Source: UBA11400 sp964550435
GTDB taxonomy: Bacteria > Bacteroidota > Rhodothermia > Balneolales > HLUCCA01
Assembly (NCBI GenBank): GCA_964550435.1
Contig: CAZJZI010000006.1
Location: forward strand, 1 to 64,000
Direction: 5' to 3'
Length of the DNA: 64,000 nt
Part shown: positions 45,313 to 53,446 of the stretch, piece by piece
Layout: each line of letters starts with the position of its first letter
Numbering within the stretch: position 1 is the first letter of the stretch
Made by a program: the position numbers and the translations under genes
Notes under the pieces: generated by a model
Databases searched by the model: none
What the model saw: only the letters and a program-made list of their open reading frames with translations
Told to the model about the DNA's origin: nothing

Positions 45313-45351
45313 GTAACAATTCGTTAACACACATATAACTATTCAGTAACA
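45313..45351 (+). promoter_or_regulatory. Four 11-bp-phased TAAC repeats, PhoP/PhoB-box-like activator site
   Basis: GTAACA (45313-45318), TTAACA (45324-45329), ATAACT (45335-45340) and GTAACA (45346-45351) occur at exactly 11-bp steps with five-base spacers. Tandem TTAACA-like hexamers with about 5-bp spacing are the known PhoP box of Bacillus, and 11-bp phasing is general for OmpR/PhoB-family activators. The last repeat ends 21 bp before the -7 element at 45373-45380, at the place of the -33 element, where no TTG is found. This is the position expected for an activator site. Confidence 0.6.
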
Positions 45352-45372
45352 TTACAAGCCCCTCTGTGTCTG

Positions 45373-45380
45373 TAACTTTG
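45373..45380 (+). promoter_or_regulatory. -7 promoter element of the TonB receptor/T9SS gene pair
   Basis: TAACTTTG matches TAnnTTTG exactly and lies 58 bp before the receptor ATG. No TTG occurs about 19-21 bp upstream; the phased TAAC repeats occupy that place, suggesting an activator-dependent promoter. Confidence 0.65.
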
Positions 45381-45438
45381 CACAACTGAAATTCTTTGGA
45401 GAAGGAGTTTCTTTTAATACGCGCAAAACAAAACAGAC

Positions 45439-48333
45439 ATGAATAAGAAAATAATAAAAATGATATTGACGCTATGCATTGTCATAGCGGGGATTAGTGA
45501 GGCGTCTGCACAGAAAGGTAAGATCTCCGGAACTATTATTGATGGAAGTTCGGGAGAACCTTTAATTAGTGCAACAGTAAGCATTACGGGAACGACCCGT
45601 GGTGTATTGACAGATCTCGATGGATATTACTCTTTAGAGAATCTTGAACCAGGGCTTTATGATATTTCAGTTCGTTATATCACCTACACTACAAAAAATA
45701 TTGTTGGTGTCCGGGTTAACGCTAATGAAACAACAACTTTGAATGTTTCATTGGACCCTGAAGTCGCTCAACTTGGTGAAGTTACCGTTTCTGCTGAAGC
45801 CATCATGAACAATGATGCAACCTTGCTTCGTTATCGACAAAAATCTATCGGATTTACTGACGCCATCTCGGCAGAAAGCATATCACGATCTGGCGGTAGC
45901 GATGCAGCATCTGCCATGAAAAAAGTAACAGGAGCAACAGTAGTTGGAGGTAAGTATGTTTATGTTCGTGGTCTTGGAGACCGCTATACAAATACCCAAC
46001 TTAACGGATTAGAGTTGCCTACTTCAAATCCAGATAGGAAGTCTTTCCAACTTGACCTTTTCCCTTCTCATCTACTTGATAATATTGTAACATTAAAAAC
46101 TTTCACGCCAGACAAACCTGGTAATTTTTCAGGTGGTCTTGTAGATATTACAACAAAAGGTATTCCTGAAGATTTCTATGTCACATTATCTGTAAAACAG
46201 GGATACAACACTATGTCGTCTATGAATGACATCCTTTTGGGAGAAGGATCTGGAACAGACTGGCTTGGAATGGATGATGGATATAGGTCAGAACCTGGCG
46301 TCCTTGCAAATAGACCATCCTCAGAATTCCCGAGTGACACAAGAGCAAGGTTAAACGAAGAGGCAGCTCAGACACTGAATATGCTTGCCAAATCCTTCAA
46401 TACCGATTTCTTACCCCAATATCGAAGCACTGGTTTAAATCAGTCCTATTCATTTGGAGCAGGTAACAGACATACTTTGACTGACAAGATTAAGTTGGGT
46501 TACTCAGCTAATTATTCTTACGGCATGAACAACTCAGCGTACTTTGATGGTAAATCATCCAGATACGAATTGATTGGAATGTATGAAGAGTCTGAGTCCT
46601 TGAATCCAAATATCGATTTAACAGATGTCAAAGGTACTCAATCGGTAGATTGGGGTTTCCTTGGATCCGCTGGTCTGTTAATTGGAAACTTCAATAAAAT
46701 CAATTTCTCACTTCTTCGTACACAAAGTGGTGAAAACACCGGTAGATATTTGTATGGATTCTGGGAACAGTTTAACTCTGACGATATTGAATACCGATCA
46801 AGAGTTAATCAGTTTATTGAAAGAGACCTGACATCATATCAGCTTTCTGGAAGTCATACCATTAACTTGATCAAGGATATGCGACTGGAATGGAATTCCG
46901 CGTATCAGGTGAATGGACAAAGCACTCCGGATTTGCGATTTATGGCATCTGAGTCTCGTCCTATTTATGATGATGCAGGCAATGTCATTTCAAATATTCT
47001 TGCAAATCCAAACAGTCAATTCCCTCGTCCTGCCAGATTCTTCCGTGACTTAAACGAAGAAAAATACTCTGGTACTATCGATTTAACAATTCCATTCAAC
47101 ACCCCTTCTTCGACGGTTAGATTCAAAACCGGAGGACTCTACGAGTATACCTCAAGAGACTTCAGAGAGCGTCGATATGAGTATCTGCAAGGACGCGGAT
47201 TTGGTCTGAATCAATTCAATTCAGAAGAAGAATATTTGGCCAATCTTGGAATTATTGGGTACGACAACCGAAACCGCCCTCAGGTTGCTAATTATGTTAT
47301 TTCAGCGACCACTGATCGCAGCAGTTACGATGCTGAGCAAACCATTTCTGCAGCTTACGCGATGCTCGAGTTTGATTTGTTTAAAAACCTCAAACTAGCT
47401 GGTGGTGCTCGATATGAAATGACCGACCTACAATCTGTAAGTCGAGATTCTACACTTTCTGCATCTGATAGATTCGGTGAAGTTAAACAAACAGATTTGC
47501 TCCCTTCTATTATCCTGATTTTCTCCGCTTCTGAAAACATGCTTTTCAGAACCTCTTTTAGTCGGACTCTTGCGCGGCCGACTTTTAGAGAGTTATCACC
47601 TTACGTGTCATTTGACTTCGTGGGTGATAACCTCTTTAGAGGTAATGCAAATCTGGACAGAACACTCATTAGCAATTATGATGTCCGATGGGAATGGTAT
47701 CCTGGAGCCACTGAAATGATTTCTGTAAGTGCATTCTATAAGAATCTGGATCAACCCATTGAACGTGTACTGCGTTTCGATATCGGAACTAGTGCGGAAT
47801 CAGTCCAAAACGTGGATAAAGCGACTGTTTATGGCATTGAATTCGAACTCAGAAAGAATCTGGGTTCATTTAGTGAGGCACTTCGATATTTTGACATCAT
47901 TACTAACATGGCATTGATTCATTCTGAGGTAAACATCCCTGAAGCTGAATTGATTCAGATGCGTGAAACTCGTCAGAATCCACCGACTACCCGCCAACTT
48001 GCAGGACAATCACCATATGTAGTTAACGTTGATCTGGCTTATCTGAACCCAGATTTTGGAATTTCTACCAACATTAGTTACAACAGATTTGGTGATCGTC
48101 TGAGTCGAGTTAGTCAAGGTGCTGCACCGAATGTCTACGAAAGAAGTTATGACTCCCTGAACGCTTCTTTTTCAAAGACCGTAGGTAGACATTTCACAGT
48201 TTCTTTAGGAATCGACAACATTTTAGACCCGACCGTTAAATACTCACAGGAGTTCAAAGGTCAGGAGTACATCTACCAGCAATACAAAACCGGTACTACA
48301 TACTCGGTAGGTGTTAAATACAGTTTCAACTAA
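45439..48333 (+). CDS. TonB-dependent receptor with carboxypeptidase-like domain, paired with a T9SS beta-helix protein
   Basis: The 964-residue receptor has a signal peptide (ending EASAQ), a carboxypeptidase D regulatory-like domain (GKISGTIIDGSSGEPLISATV), a plug with YVYVRGLGDRYTNTQLNGLELPTSNPDRKSFQLDLFPSHLLDNIV, and a barrel ending VGVKYSFN. This plug type, with GLGDRYT and FTPDKPGNFSGGLVDI, recurs in Bacteroidota receptors adjacent to extracellular proteins like the next gene. It starts 40 bp before that gene and is controlled by the phased TAAC repeats and TAACTTTG box upstream. The ligand is unknown; a phosphorus-containing substrate is an inference from the Pho-like site. Confidence 0.9.
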   Translation: MNKKIIKMILTLCIVIAGISEASAQKGKISGTIIDGSSGEPLISATVSITGTTRGVLTDLDGYYSLENLEPGLYDISVRYITYTTKNIVGVRVNANETTTLNVSLDPEVAQLGEVTVSAEAIMNNDATLLRYRQKSIGFTDAISAESISRSGGSDAASAMKKVTGATVVGGKYVYVRGLGDRYTNTQLNGLELPTSNPDRKSFQLDLFPSHLLDNIVTLKTFTPDKPGNFSGGLVDITTKGIPEDFYVTLSVKQGYNTMSSMNDILLGEGSGTDWLGMDDGYRSEPGVLANRPSSEFPSDTRARLNEEAAQTLNMLAKSFNTDFLPQYRSTGLNQSYSFGAGNRHTLTDKIKLGYSANYSYGMNNSAYFDGKSSRYELIGMYEESESLNPNIDLTDVKGTQSVDWGFLGSAGLLIGNFNKINFSLLRTQSGENTGRYLYGFWEQFNSDDIEYRSRVNQFIERDLTSYQLSGSHTINLIKDMRLEWNSAYQVNGQSTPDLRFMASESRPIYDDAGNVISNILANPNSQFPRPARFFRDLNEEKYSGTIDLTIPFNTPSSTVRFKTGGLYEYTSRDFRERRYEYLQGRGFGLNQFNSEEEYLANLGIIGYDNRNRPQVANYVISATTDRSSYDAEQTISAAYAMLEFDLFKNLKLAGGARYEMTDLQSVSRDSTLSASDRFGEVKQTDLLPSIILIFSASENMLFRTSFSRTLARPTFRELSPYVSFDFVGDNLFRGNANLDRTLISNYDVRWEWYPGATEMISVSAFYKNLDQPIERVLRFDIGTSAESVQNVDKATVYGIEFELRKNLGSFSEALRYFDIITNMALIHSEVNIPEAELIQMRETRQNPPTTRQLAGQSPYVVNVDLAYLNPDFGISTNISYNRFGDRLSRVSQGAAPNVYERSYDSLNASFSKTVGRHFTVSLGIDNILDPTVKYSQEFKGQEYIYQQYKTGTTYSVGVKYSFN

Positions 48334-48373
48334 GATTTTTCTTAACCGAAACAAAAAAACAAACACAAAAACA

Positions 48374-51300
48374 ATGAAACGTATAGCGACAACACTTCTG
48401 CTTCTCACGTTTGCGGTACTTCCCGCACTCGGACAGCAGGTAATCAATGTCACCGATGCCAGCATCAATGCTGGTGAGAAGGTGTACTGGACAGCCGACA
48501 ACGTGTACATCCTTCAGGGTGGAGTATTCGTTGAGGACGGAGCAGAACTGTGGATCGAACCCGGAACAGTCATCAAAGGTGCTGAGGGCGACGGTAATAA
48601 TGCCTCTTTCCTTGCAGTATCACAAGGTGGTAAACTCTTCGCTGAAGGAACTGCCTCCAACCCGATCATCTTTACTTCTGTACTTGACGACCTGACAGGT
48701 GAGCTCGACGGTATGGACCGTGGTCTGTGGGGTGGTGTAATCCTTCTTGGACGTGCACCGACCAACAACGCGACCGTGCGTCAGATCGAAGGTCTCAACG
48801 AGATCGTTGGTGCAGGTGACAACCGCGCTGACTACGGTGGAAATGATCCAGACGACAATTCCGGTATCATGCGCTACGTTTCTATCCGTCACACCGGTAA
48901 AGCCGTAGGTGACCAGGCAGGTAACGAGATCCAGGGTCTTACCCTGGGTGGTGTAGGTCGTGGAACGACCATTGAATATGTAGAGTCATTCGCTTCAGAT
49001 GATGACGGCTTTGAGTGGTTCGGTGGAACCGTAGACGCTAAATATTTGGTATCTGCATTCAACGCTGACGATGCCTACGACTGGGACGAGGGCTTTAACG
49101 GCCGTGGCCAATTTTGGTTCGCTATCCAGGCACAAGACGCTGCTGGTCGTATGGCCGAGATGGACGGAGCTATCGGTGACGAGCAGGCTACTCCATACAC
49201 CATGCCGGTGATTGCCAACGCGACCTACCTGGGTGACGGTATCGACAATCCAGGTACTGTTGAAGGCGACGGATCCCAAGGTCTGATCTTCCGTGACAAC
49301 TCCGGTGGTAGCTACCTGAACTCTATCTTCGGTGACTTCAAAGGCCAGCCAGGCGCACCTGCCCTGACCATTGAAGATGTGTCCAACGAGGCAGCTCAGG
49401 ACTCCCGTAACCGTCTTGTGGCTGGTGATCTGAAACTCATGAACAACTTCTGGTTCGACTTCGCTGCAGGAAACACTGCCGAAGCACTGATCCCACAGGC
49501 ATTCGTTCGAGATGCACTGGGTGCCGGTCTTTCTGGAAACCAGATTGTGGACCCACAACTCCGTGGGATATCCCGTGAAATGGACAACATGCTCGACCCA
49601 CGACCAGGTCAGAACTCCCCTGCCCTCGGTGCAGGTAACCGTGACCTGTACGAAGACCCATGGTTCACTAAAGTTGACTATGTAGGTGCTTTCGGTGCCA
49701 ACAACTGGATGAAAGGTTGGACTGCATTAGATCAATTAGGTTACCTAAATGAAGACGCAACAGGAGATAATGAAGTTGAAGTCACCGATGCCAGCATCAA
49801 TGCTGGTGAGAAGGTGTACTGGACAGCCGACAACGTGTACATCCTTCAGGGTGGAGTATTCGTTGAGGACGGAGCAGAACTGTGGATCGAACCCGGAACA
49901 GTCATCAAAGGTGCTGAGGGCGACGGTAATAATGCCTCTTTCCTTGCAGTATCACAAGGTGGTAAACTCTTCGCTGAAGGAACTGCCTCCAACCCGATCA
50001 TCTTTACTTCTGTACTTGACGACCTGACAGGTGAGCTCGACGGTATGGACCGTGGTCTGTGGGGTGGTGTAATCCTTCTTGGACGTGCACCGACCAACAA
50101 CGCGACCGTGCGTCAGATCGAAGGTCTCAACGAGATCGTTGGTGCAGGTGACAACCGCGCTGACTACGGTGGAAATGATCCAGACGACAATTCCGGTATC
50201 ATGCGCTACGTTTCTATCCGTCACACCGGTAAAGCCGTAGGTGACCAGGCAGGTAACGAGATCCAGGGTCTTACCCTGGGTGGTGTAGGTCGTGGAACGA
50301 CCATTGAATATGTAGAGTCATTCGCTTCAGATGATGACGGCTTTGAGTGGTTCGGTGGAACCGTAGACGCTAAATATTTGGTATCTGCATTCAACGCTGA
50401 CGATGCCTACGACTGGGACGAGGGCTTTAACGGCCGTGGCCAATTTTGGTTCGCTATCCAGGCACAAGACGCTGCTGGTCGTATGGCCGAGATGGACGGA
50501 GCTATCGGTGACGAGCAGGCTACTCCATACACCATGCCGGTGATTGCCAACGCGACCTACCTGGGTGACGGTATCGACAATCCAGGTACTGTTGAAGGCG
50601 ACGGATCCCAAGGTCTGATCTTCCGTGACAACTCCGGTGGTAGCTACCTGAACTCTATCTTCGGTGACTTCAAAGGCCAGCCAGGCGCACCTGCCCTGAC
50701 CATTGAAGATGTGTCCAACGAGGCAGCTCAGGACTCCCGTAACCGTCTTGTGGCTGGTGATCTGAAACTCATGAACAACTTCTGGTTCGACTTCGCTGCA
50801 GGAAACACTGCCGAAGCACTGATCCCACAGGCATTCGTTCGAGATGCACTGGGTGCCGGTCTTTCTGGAAACCAGATTGTGGACCCACAACTCCGTGGGA
50901 TATCCCGTGAAATGGACAACATGCTCGACCCACGACCAGGTCAGAACTCCCCTGCCCTCGGTGCAGGTAACCGTGACCTGTACGAAGACCCATGGTTCAC
51001 TAAAGTTGACTATGTAGGTGCTTTCGGAACGTACAACTGGTTAACAGGCTGGACTGCACTGTCACAACTTGGATACTTGAATAATAACAGTACTCCAACT
51101 AGTATCGATGACGAGTTTGAAATGGTTCCTGATCAAATCGCTTTGAATCAGAACTATCCAAACCCTTTCAACCCAACAACTATGATCAGCTTTACTCTGA
51201 ATCGCTCAGAAGCTGTCAAGTTGAGTGTTTATGACCTGACTGGTCGTTTGGTTGCAACTTTAGTTGATGGGATGATGCCAGCTGGCGTTACAAACATCAA

Positions 51301-51394
51301 TTTCAGTGCTAACGGACTTGCCAGTGGTGTTTACATCTACCGTCTTGAGACTCCATCGACCTCTATGACCCGTAGAATGACATTGCTGAAATAA
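48374..51394 (+). CDS. T9SS-secreted repeat protein (beta-helix-like), with internally duplicated 444-residue unit
   Basis: The 1,006-residue protein has a signal peptide (MKRIATTLLLLTFAVLPALG), two tandem copies of a unit beginning VTDASINAGEKVYWTADN, and a T9SS type A sorting domain (NYPNPFNPTTMI) at the end. Each unit contains short repeating turns (IEPGTVIKGAEGDG, GVGRGTTIEYVESFASDDDGFEWFGGTV) as in parallel beta-helix proteins. I chose ATG 48374, since the reading upstream overlaps the receptor and lacks a signal. The duplicated core uses a strongly biased codon set (AAC, GAC, TTC, ATC, CTG, GGT, CGT) unlike neighbouring genes. It appears to be the highly produced extracellular partner of the receptor just upstream. 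Function is not known. Confidence 0.9.
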   Translation: MKRIATTLLLLTFAVLPALGQQVINVTDASINAGEKVYWTADNVYILQGGVFVEDGAELWIEPGTVIKGAEGDGNNASFLAVSQGGKLFAEGTASNPIIFTSVLDDLTGELDGMDRGLWGGVILLGRAPTNNATVRQIEGLNEIVGAGDNRADYGGNDPDDNSGIMRYVSIRHTGKAVGDQAGNEIQGLTLGGVGRGTTIEYVESFASDDDGFEWFGGTVDAKYLVSAFNADDAYDWDEGFNGRGQFWFAIQAQDAAGRMAEMDGAIGDEQATPYTMPVIANATYLGDGIDNPGTVEGDGSQGLIFRDNSGGSYLNSIFGDFKGQPGAPALTIEDVSNEAAQDSRNRLVAGDLKLMNNFWFDFAAGNTAEALIPQAFVRDALGAGLSGNQIVDPQLRGISREMDNMLDPRPGQNSPALGAGNRDLYEDPWFTKVDYVGAFGANNWMKGWTALDQLGYLNEDATGDNEVEVTDASINAGEKVYWTADNVYILQGGVFVEDGAELWIEPGTVIKGAEGDGNNASFLAVSQGGKLFAEGTASNPIIFTSVLDDLTGELDGMDRGLWGGVILLGRAPTNNATVRQIEGLNEIVGAGDNRADYGGNDPDDNSGIMRYVSIRHTGKAVGDQAGNEIQGLTLGGVGRGTTIEYVESFASDDDGFEWFGGTVDAKYLVSAFNADDAYDWDEGFNGRGQFWFAIQAQDAAGRMAEMDGAIGDEQATPYTMPVIANATYLGDGIDNPGTVEGDGSQGLIFRDNSGGSYLNSIFGDFKGQPGAPALTIEDVSNEAAQDSRNRLVAGDLKLMNNFWFDFAAGNTAEALIPQAFVRDALGAGLSGNQIVDPQLRGISREMDNMLDPRPGQNSPALGAGNRDLYEDPWFTKVDYVGAFGTYNWLTGWTALSQLGYLNNNSTPTSIDDEFEMVPDQIALNQNYPNPFNPTTMISFTLNRSEAVKLSVYDLTGRLVATLVDGMMPAGVTNINFSANGLASGVYIYRLETPSTSMTRRMTLLK
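48449..49695 (+). repeat. Copy 1 of 1,247-bp tandem duplication
   Basis: From GTCACCGATGCC to CTTTCGG this copy matches the second copy base for base wherever I compared, synonymous sites included. The period is 1,332 bp (444 codons). An 85-bp unique linker (49696-49780) follows. Confidence 0.95.
49781..51027 (+). repeat. Copy 2 of 1,247-bp tandem duplication
   Basis: Second copy of the unit, identical to 48449-49695 as far as I can read. It is followed by a diverged end (ACGTACAACTGGTTAACAGG) and the T9SS sorting domain, whose codon use returns to that of normal genes here. Confidence 0.95.
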
Positions 51395-51413
51395 TTCCTA
51401 GAACACGATTCAT

Positions 51414-51450
51414 AAAAAAGGGAGGCTGATCCGTCAGTCTCCCTTTTTTT
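51414..51450. terminator. Bidirectional intrinsic terminator
   Basis: AAAAAAGGGAGGCTGA and TCAGTCTCCCTTTTTT pair with one G-T wobble around a TCCG loop. It ends the plus-strand T9SS protein gene and the convergent phosphodiester glycosidase gene. Confidence 0.95.
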
Positions 51451-51481
51451 ATTTCATTAGTAAGGAGGCTCTAGGAATTGT

Positions 51482-53176
51482 CTATTTGATAACCGTCATC
51501 AGTCGAGTAATTGATGCATTATTGGCTTCTAATCGGTACATATACGTCCCACTACTCAATAATTCGGCATTGAATGATATTCTATGAGTTCCTGATGGCA
51601 TCATTCCTGATACTACATCTGTAATCTTACGACCAAGTAAATCAAAAACCTGAATTTCTACAAACTGAAATCCATCGATTGAAAACTCGATTACAGTGCT
51701 CGGGTTAAATGGGTTTGGATAGTTTTGTGACAGAGTAATGCCATGAGGTGACCCATTGTCGAATTCTACTGAGGTAGAAGTTTGCTTTTTCACAAAACGA
51801 ATAGCATCTGCAACTATAAAAGTATTTAAGCCTCCTGCTACTGAAGCTGATGCATTATTTGAAATGCGTACAGAATCAGCCGTAGTTCCAGTAAAATTAT
51901 AGGATCCAAGTGAGACCCAGGTTGCGTTATTCTGCTGTTGGTTCACTCGCACAATAGATTGACCATCAGAATGATATACCGTATATGGCGTATCTGGAGC
52001 CCGATTTGAAGAAGCCACCCACCATCCAAATACTTCGTATTCTGCTGCATCTAACTCAGGTTTATAGCTCACGAATCGTGATCCATCCCCGATTAACGCA
52101 ATTCTTGCCTTAGAATCACCATAATTACCAGTGTTTGCAGTCTCCCCCCATCCCTCACCAGCATTCGAGAATGTCACATTCTCCATTTCTGTATCAAGAA
52201 TTACTGATTCAATTTGTGGCTCCGTCCCCGGAAGTTTCAACGAATCAGATGGAACTACGGCCAAAATCGAAGGTACGGGACGCTGAAATGCTCCACCACT
52301 CGGACGATTAAACAACTCACCATTTACGGCCATTGTAGTAGAACCTCCTCCATCCAGATTCATTGCTTCCACAGCTCCTATAGAAATCATAATTTCAGCA
52401 ACCTGACGCAGTGTAGCACCAGATGAACTCACAAGTCCACCTTCAGCAATGAATATGATCATTTTGTTATCAGATGTATATCCTACTGCCGTTCTTGGTA
52501 CATTGTTTGTACTATTAACTCCAGAACCGAAAAACACCTCTTCATCGTATGTAATTCGGACTTCACCATTTTTAACCAGTGTAGGTCCTCCACCAAGACC
52601 CATAAGTAAATTATCATACGCTTGACCATCATTTCTATTTGGCACAGGAGCTGGGGTAGTAGTTGAATTGGGAGTTGGATTCGTAAATCTGATTATGTCT
52701 TCAAATTCACCTGAAAAGTGGTAAATCCAATCTATGGATACAGTTTTATCCTCATTAAGTGCTAAAAATGAACGCGTAACTGGAAAAGTTCCTGCTGGAC
52801 GTGACAAACTGGCAATATTTCTGGCCAAAACGTTGTAAGGCTCTACAACTGCTGACACTGACGAGTTGTTTGCAAAGAAACCACCATTCACTGCAAGTAT
52901 GGCGCCTTTCTCTGCTGCAATTGTTGATGTAGCTCGCAAATTTTGACTAAAATACGGATGAACCAGTATGCCTTCGTTCGTTAAGTCAATTTCAGCATAA
53001 TATGCTACAAGTCCCGGACTTGATTGCCTCCCTGAAAATAATCTAATCCCTTCCGGAAGATCATGTTCAACAGATATTTCAGTCCAGACAACCTGGGCAA
53101 TTGTATTGGGTGTTAGTGAAATCAGAAAAGCAATATTTAAGGCAGCTGAGAACATCAGCTTGTAGATGAATTTCAT
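51482..53176 (-). CDS. T9SS-secreted phosphodiester glycosidase (NAGPA family) with golvesin-like domain
   Basis: The 564-residue protein has a signal peptide (ending NTIAQ) and a phosphodiester glycosidase domain with AVNGGFFANNSS, MGLGGGPTLVKNGEV, RTAVGYTSDNKMIIFIAEGG and AMNLDGGGSTTMAVNG. A golvesin/CBM-like beta domain (about residues 335-475; GDSKARIALIGDGSRF, NTFIVADAIRFV) follows, then a T9SS type A sorting domain (NYPNPFNPSTVI). The family cleaves sugar-phosphodiester bonds, for example uncovering GlcNAc from phosphodiesters. It converges on the receptor/T9SS pair and could supply it with phosphorylated fragments; that link is inference. Confidence 0.88.
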   Translation of the reverse strand: MKFIYKLMFSAALNIAFLISLTPNTIAQVVWTEISVEHDLPEGIRLFSGRQSSPGLVAYYAEIDLTNEGILVHPYFSQNLRATSTIAAEKGAILAVNGGFFANNSSVSAVVEPYNVLARNIASLSRPAGTFPVTRSFLALNEDKTVSIDWIYHFSGEFEDIIRFTNPTPNSTTTPAPVPNRNDGQAYDNLLMGLGGGPTLVKNGEVRITYDEEVFFGSGVNSTNNVPRTAVGYTSDNKMIIFIAEGGLVSSSGATLRQVAEIMISIGAVEAMNLDGGGSTTMAVNGELFNRPSGGAFQRPVPSILAVVPSDSLKLPGTEPQIESVILDTEMENVTFSNAGEGWGETANTGNYGDSKARIALIGDGSRFVSYKPELDAAEYEVFGWWVASSNRAPDTPYTVYHSDGQSIVRVNQQQNNATWVSLGSYNFTGTTADSVRISNNASASVAGGLNTFIVADAIRFVKKQTSTSVEFDNGSPHGITLSQNYPNPFNPSTVIEFSIDGFQFVEIQVFDLLGRKITDVVSGMMPSGTHRISFNAELLSSGTYMYRLEANNASITRLMTVIK

Positions 53177-53255
53177 GTGTGACTCCGAGAGTTTAGTTGG
53201 CTGTGGATGATGAACCCAAAATAACGAATAATCTTTTTCATCCTACTGTAAAATA

Positions 53256-53291
53256 AAAAAGGCTCCCGGGATTTATTCCAGAAGCCTTTTT
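53256..53291 (-). terminator. Intrinsic terminator of the tRNA-Leu gene
   Basis: AAAAAGGCT and AGCCTTTTT close a hairpin with an imperfect inner stem (CCCGGGA/TTCCAGA). On the minus strand it begins one base after the tRNA 3' end and is followed by T-rich sequence. Confidence 0.75.
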
Positions 53292-53292
53292 G

Positions 53293-53374
53293 TACCGGTG
53301 GTCGGACTCGAACCGACACTTCTTGCGAAACACGATTTTGAGTCGTGCGCGTCTACCAATTCCGCCACACCGGC
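53293..53374 (-). tRNA. tRNA-Leu (anticodon CAA)
   Basis: The minus strand folds into an 82-nt class II tRNA. The acceptor stem is GCCGGTG/CACCGGT, the D-arm holds GGTAGACGC, the anticodon stem is CACGA/TCGTG with loop CTCAAAA (anticodon CAA, reading UUG), and a long variable arm precedes TTCGAGTC in the T-loop. CCA is not encoded. It lies alone between the glycosidase and DUF1684 genes, with its terminator directly downstream. Confidence 0.97.
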
Positions 53375-53446
53375 GAAGATTCCAAATATACCATAATTGA
53401 CGCCCGATTATCAACTGAAATCTGCAATTTCAAAAGATATTTCGAA

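Noticed and set aside
48995..50890. Duplicated 187-residue antisense reading frames on the minus strand
   Set aside because: They lie exactly opposite the duplicated T9SS core. The biased codon use of the sense strand keeps the antisense frame free of stops, and no start signal or known domain is present.
53293..53374. tRNA-Leu as an attachment site of an integrated island
   Set aside because: No integrase gene and no repeated tRNA 3' end were found in the window; the surface-protein genes beside it show no other sign of mobility.
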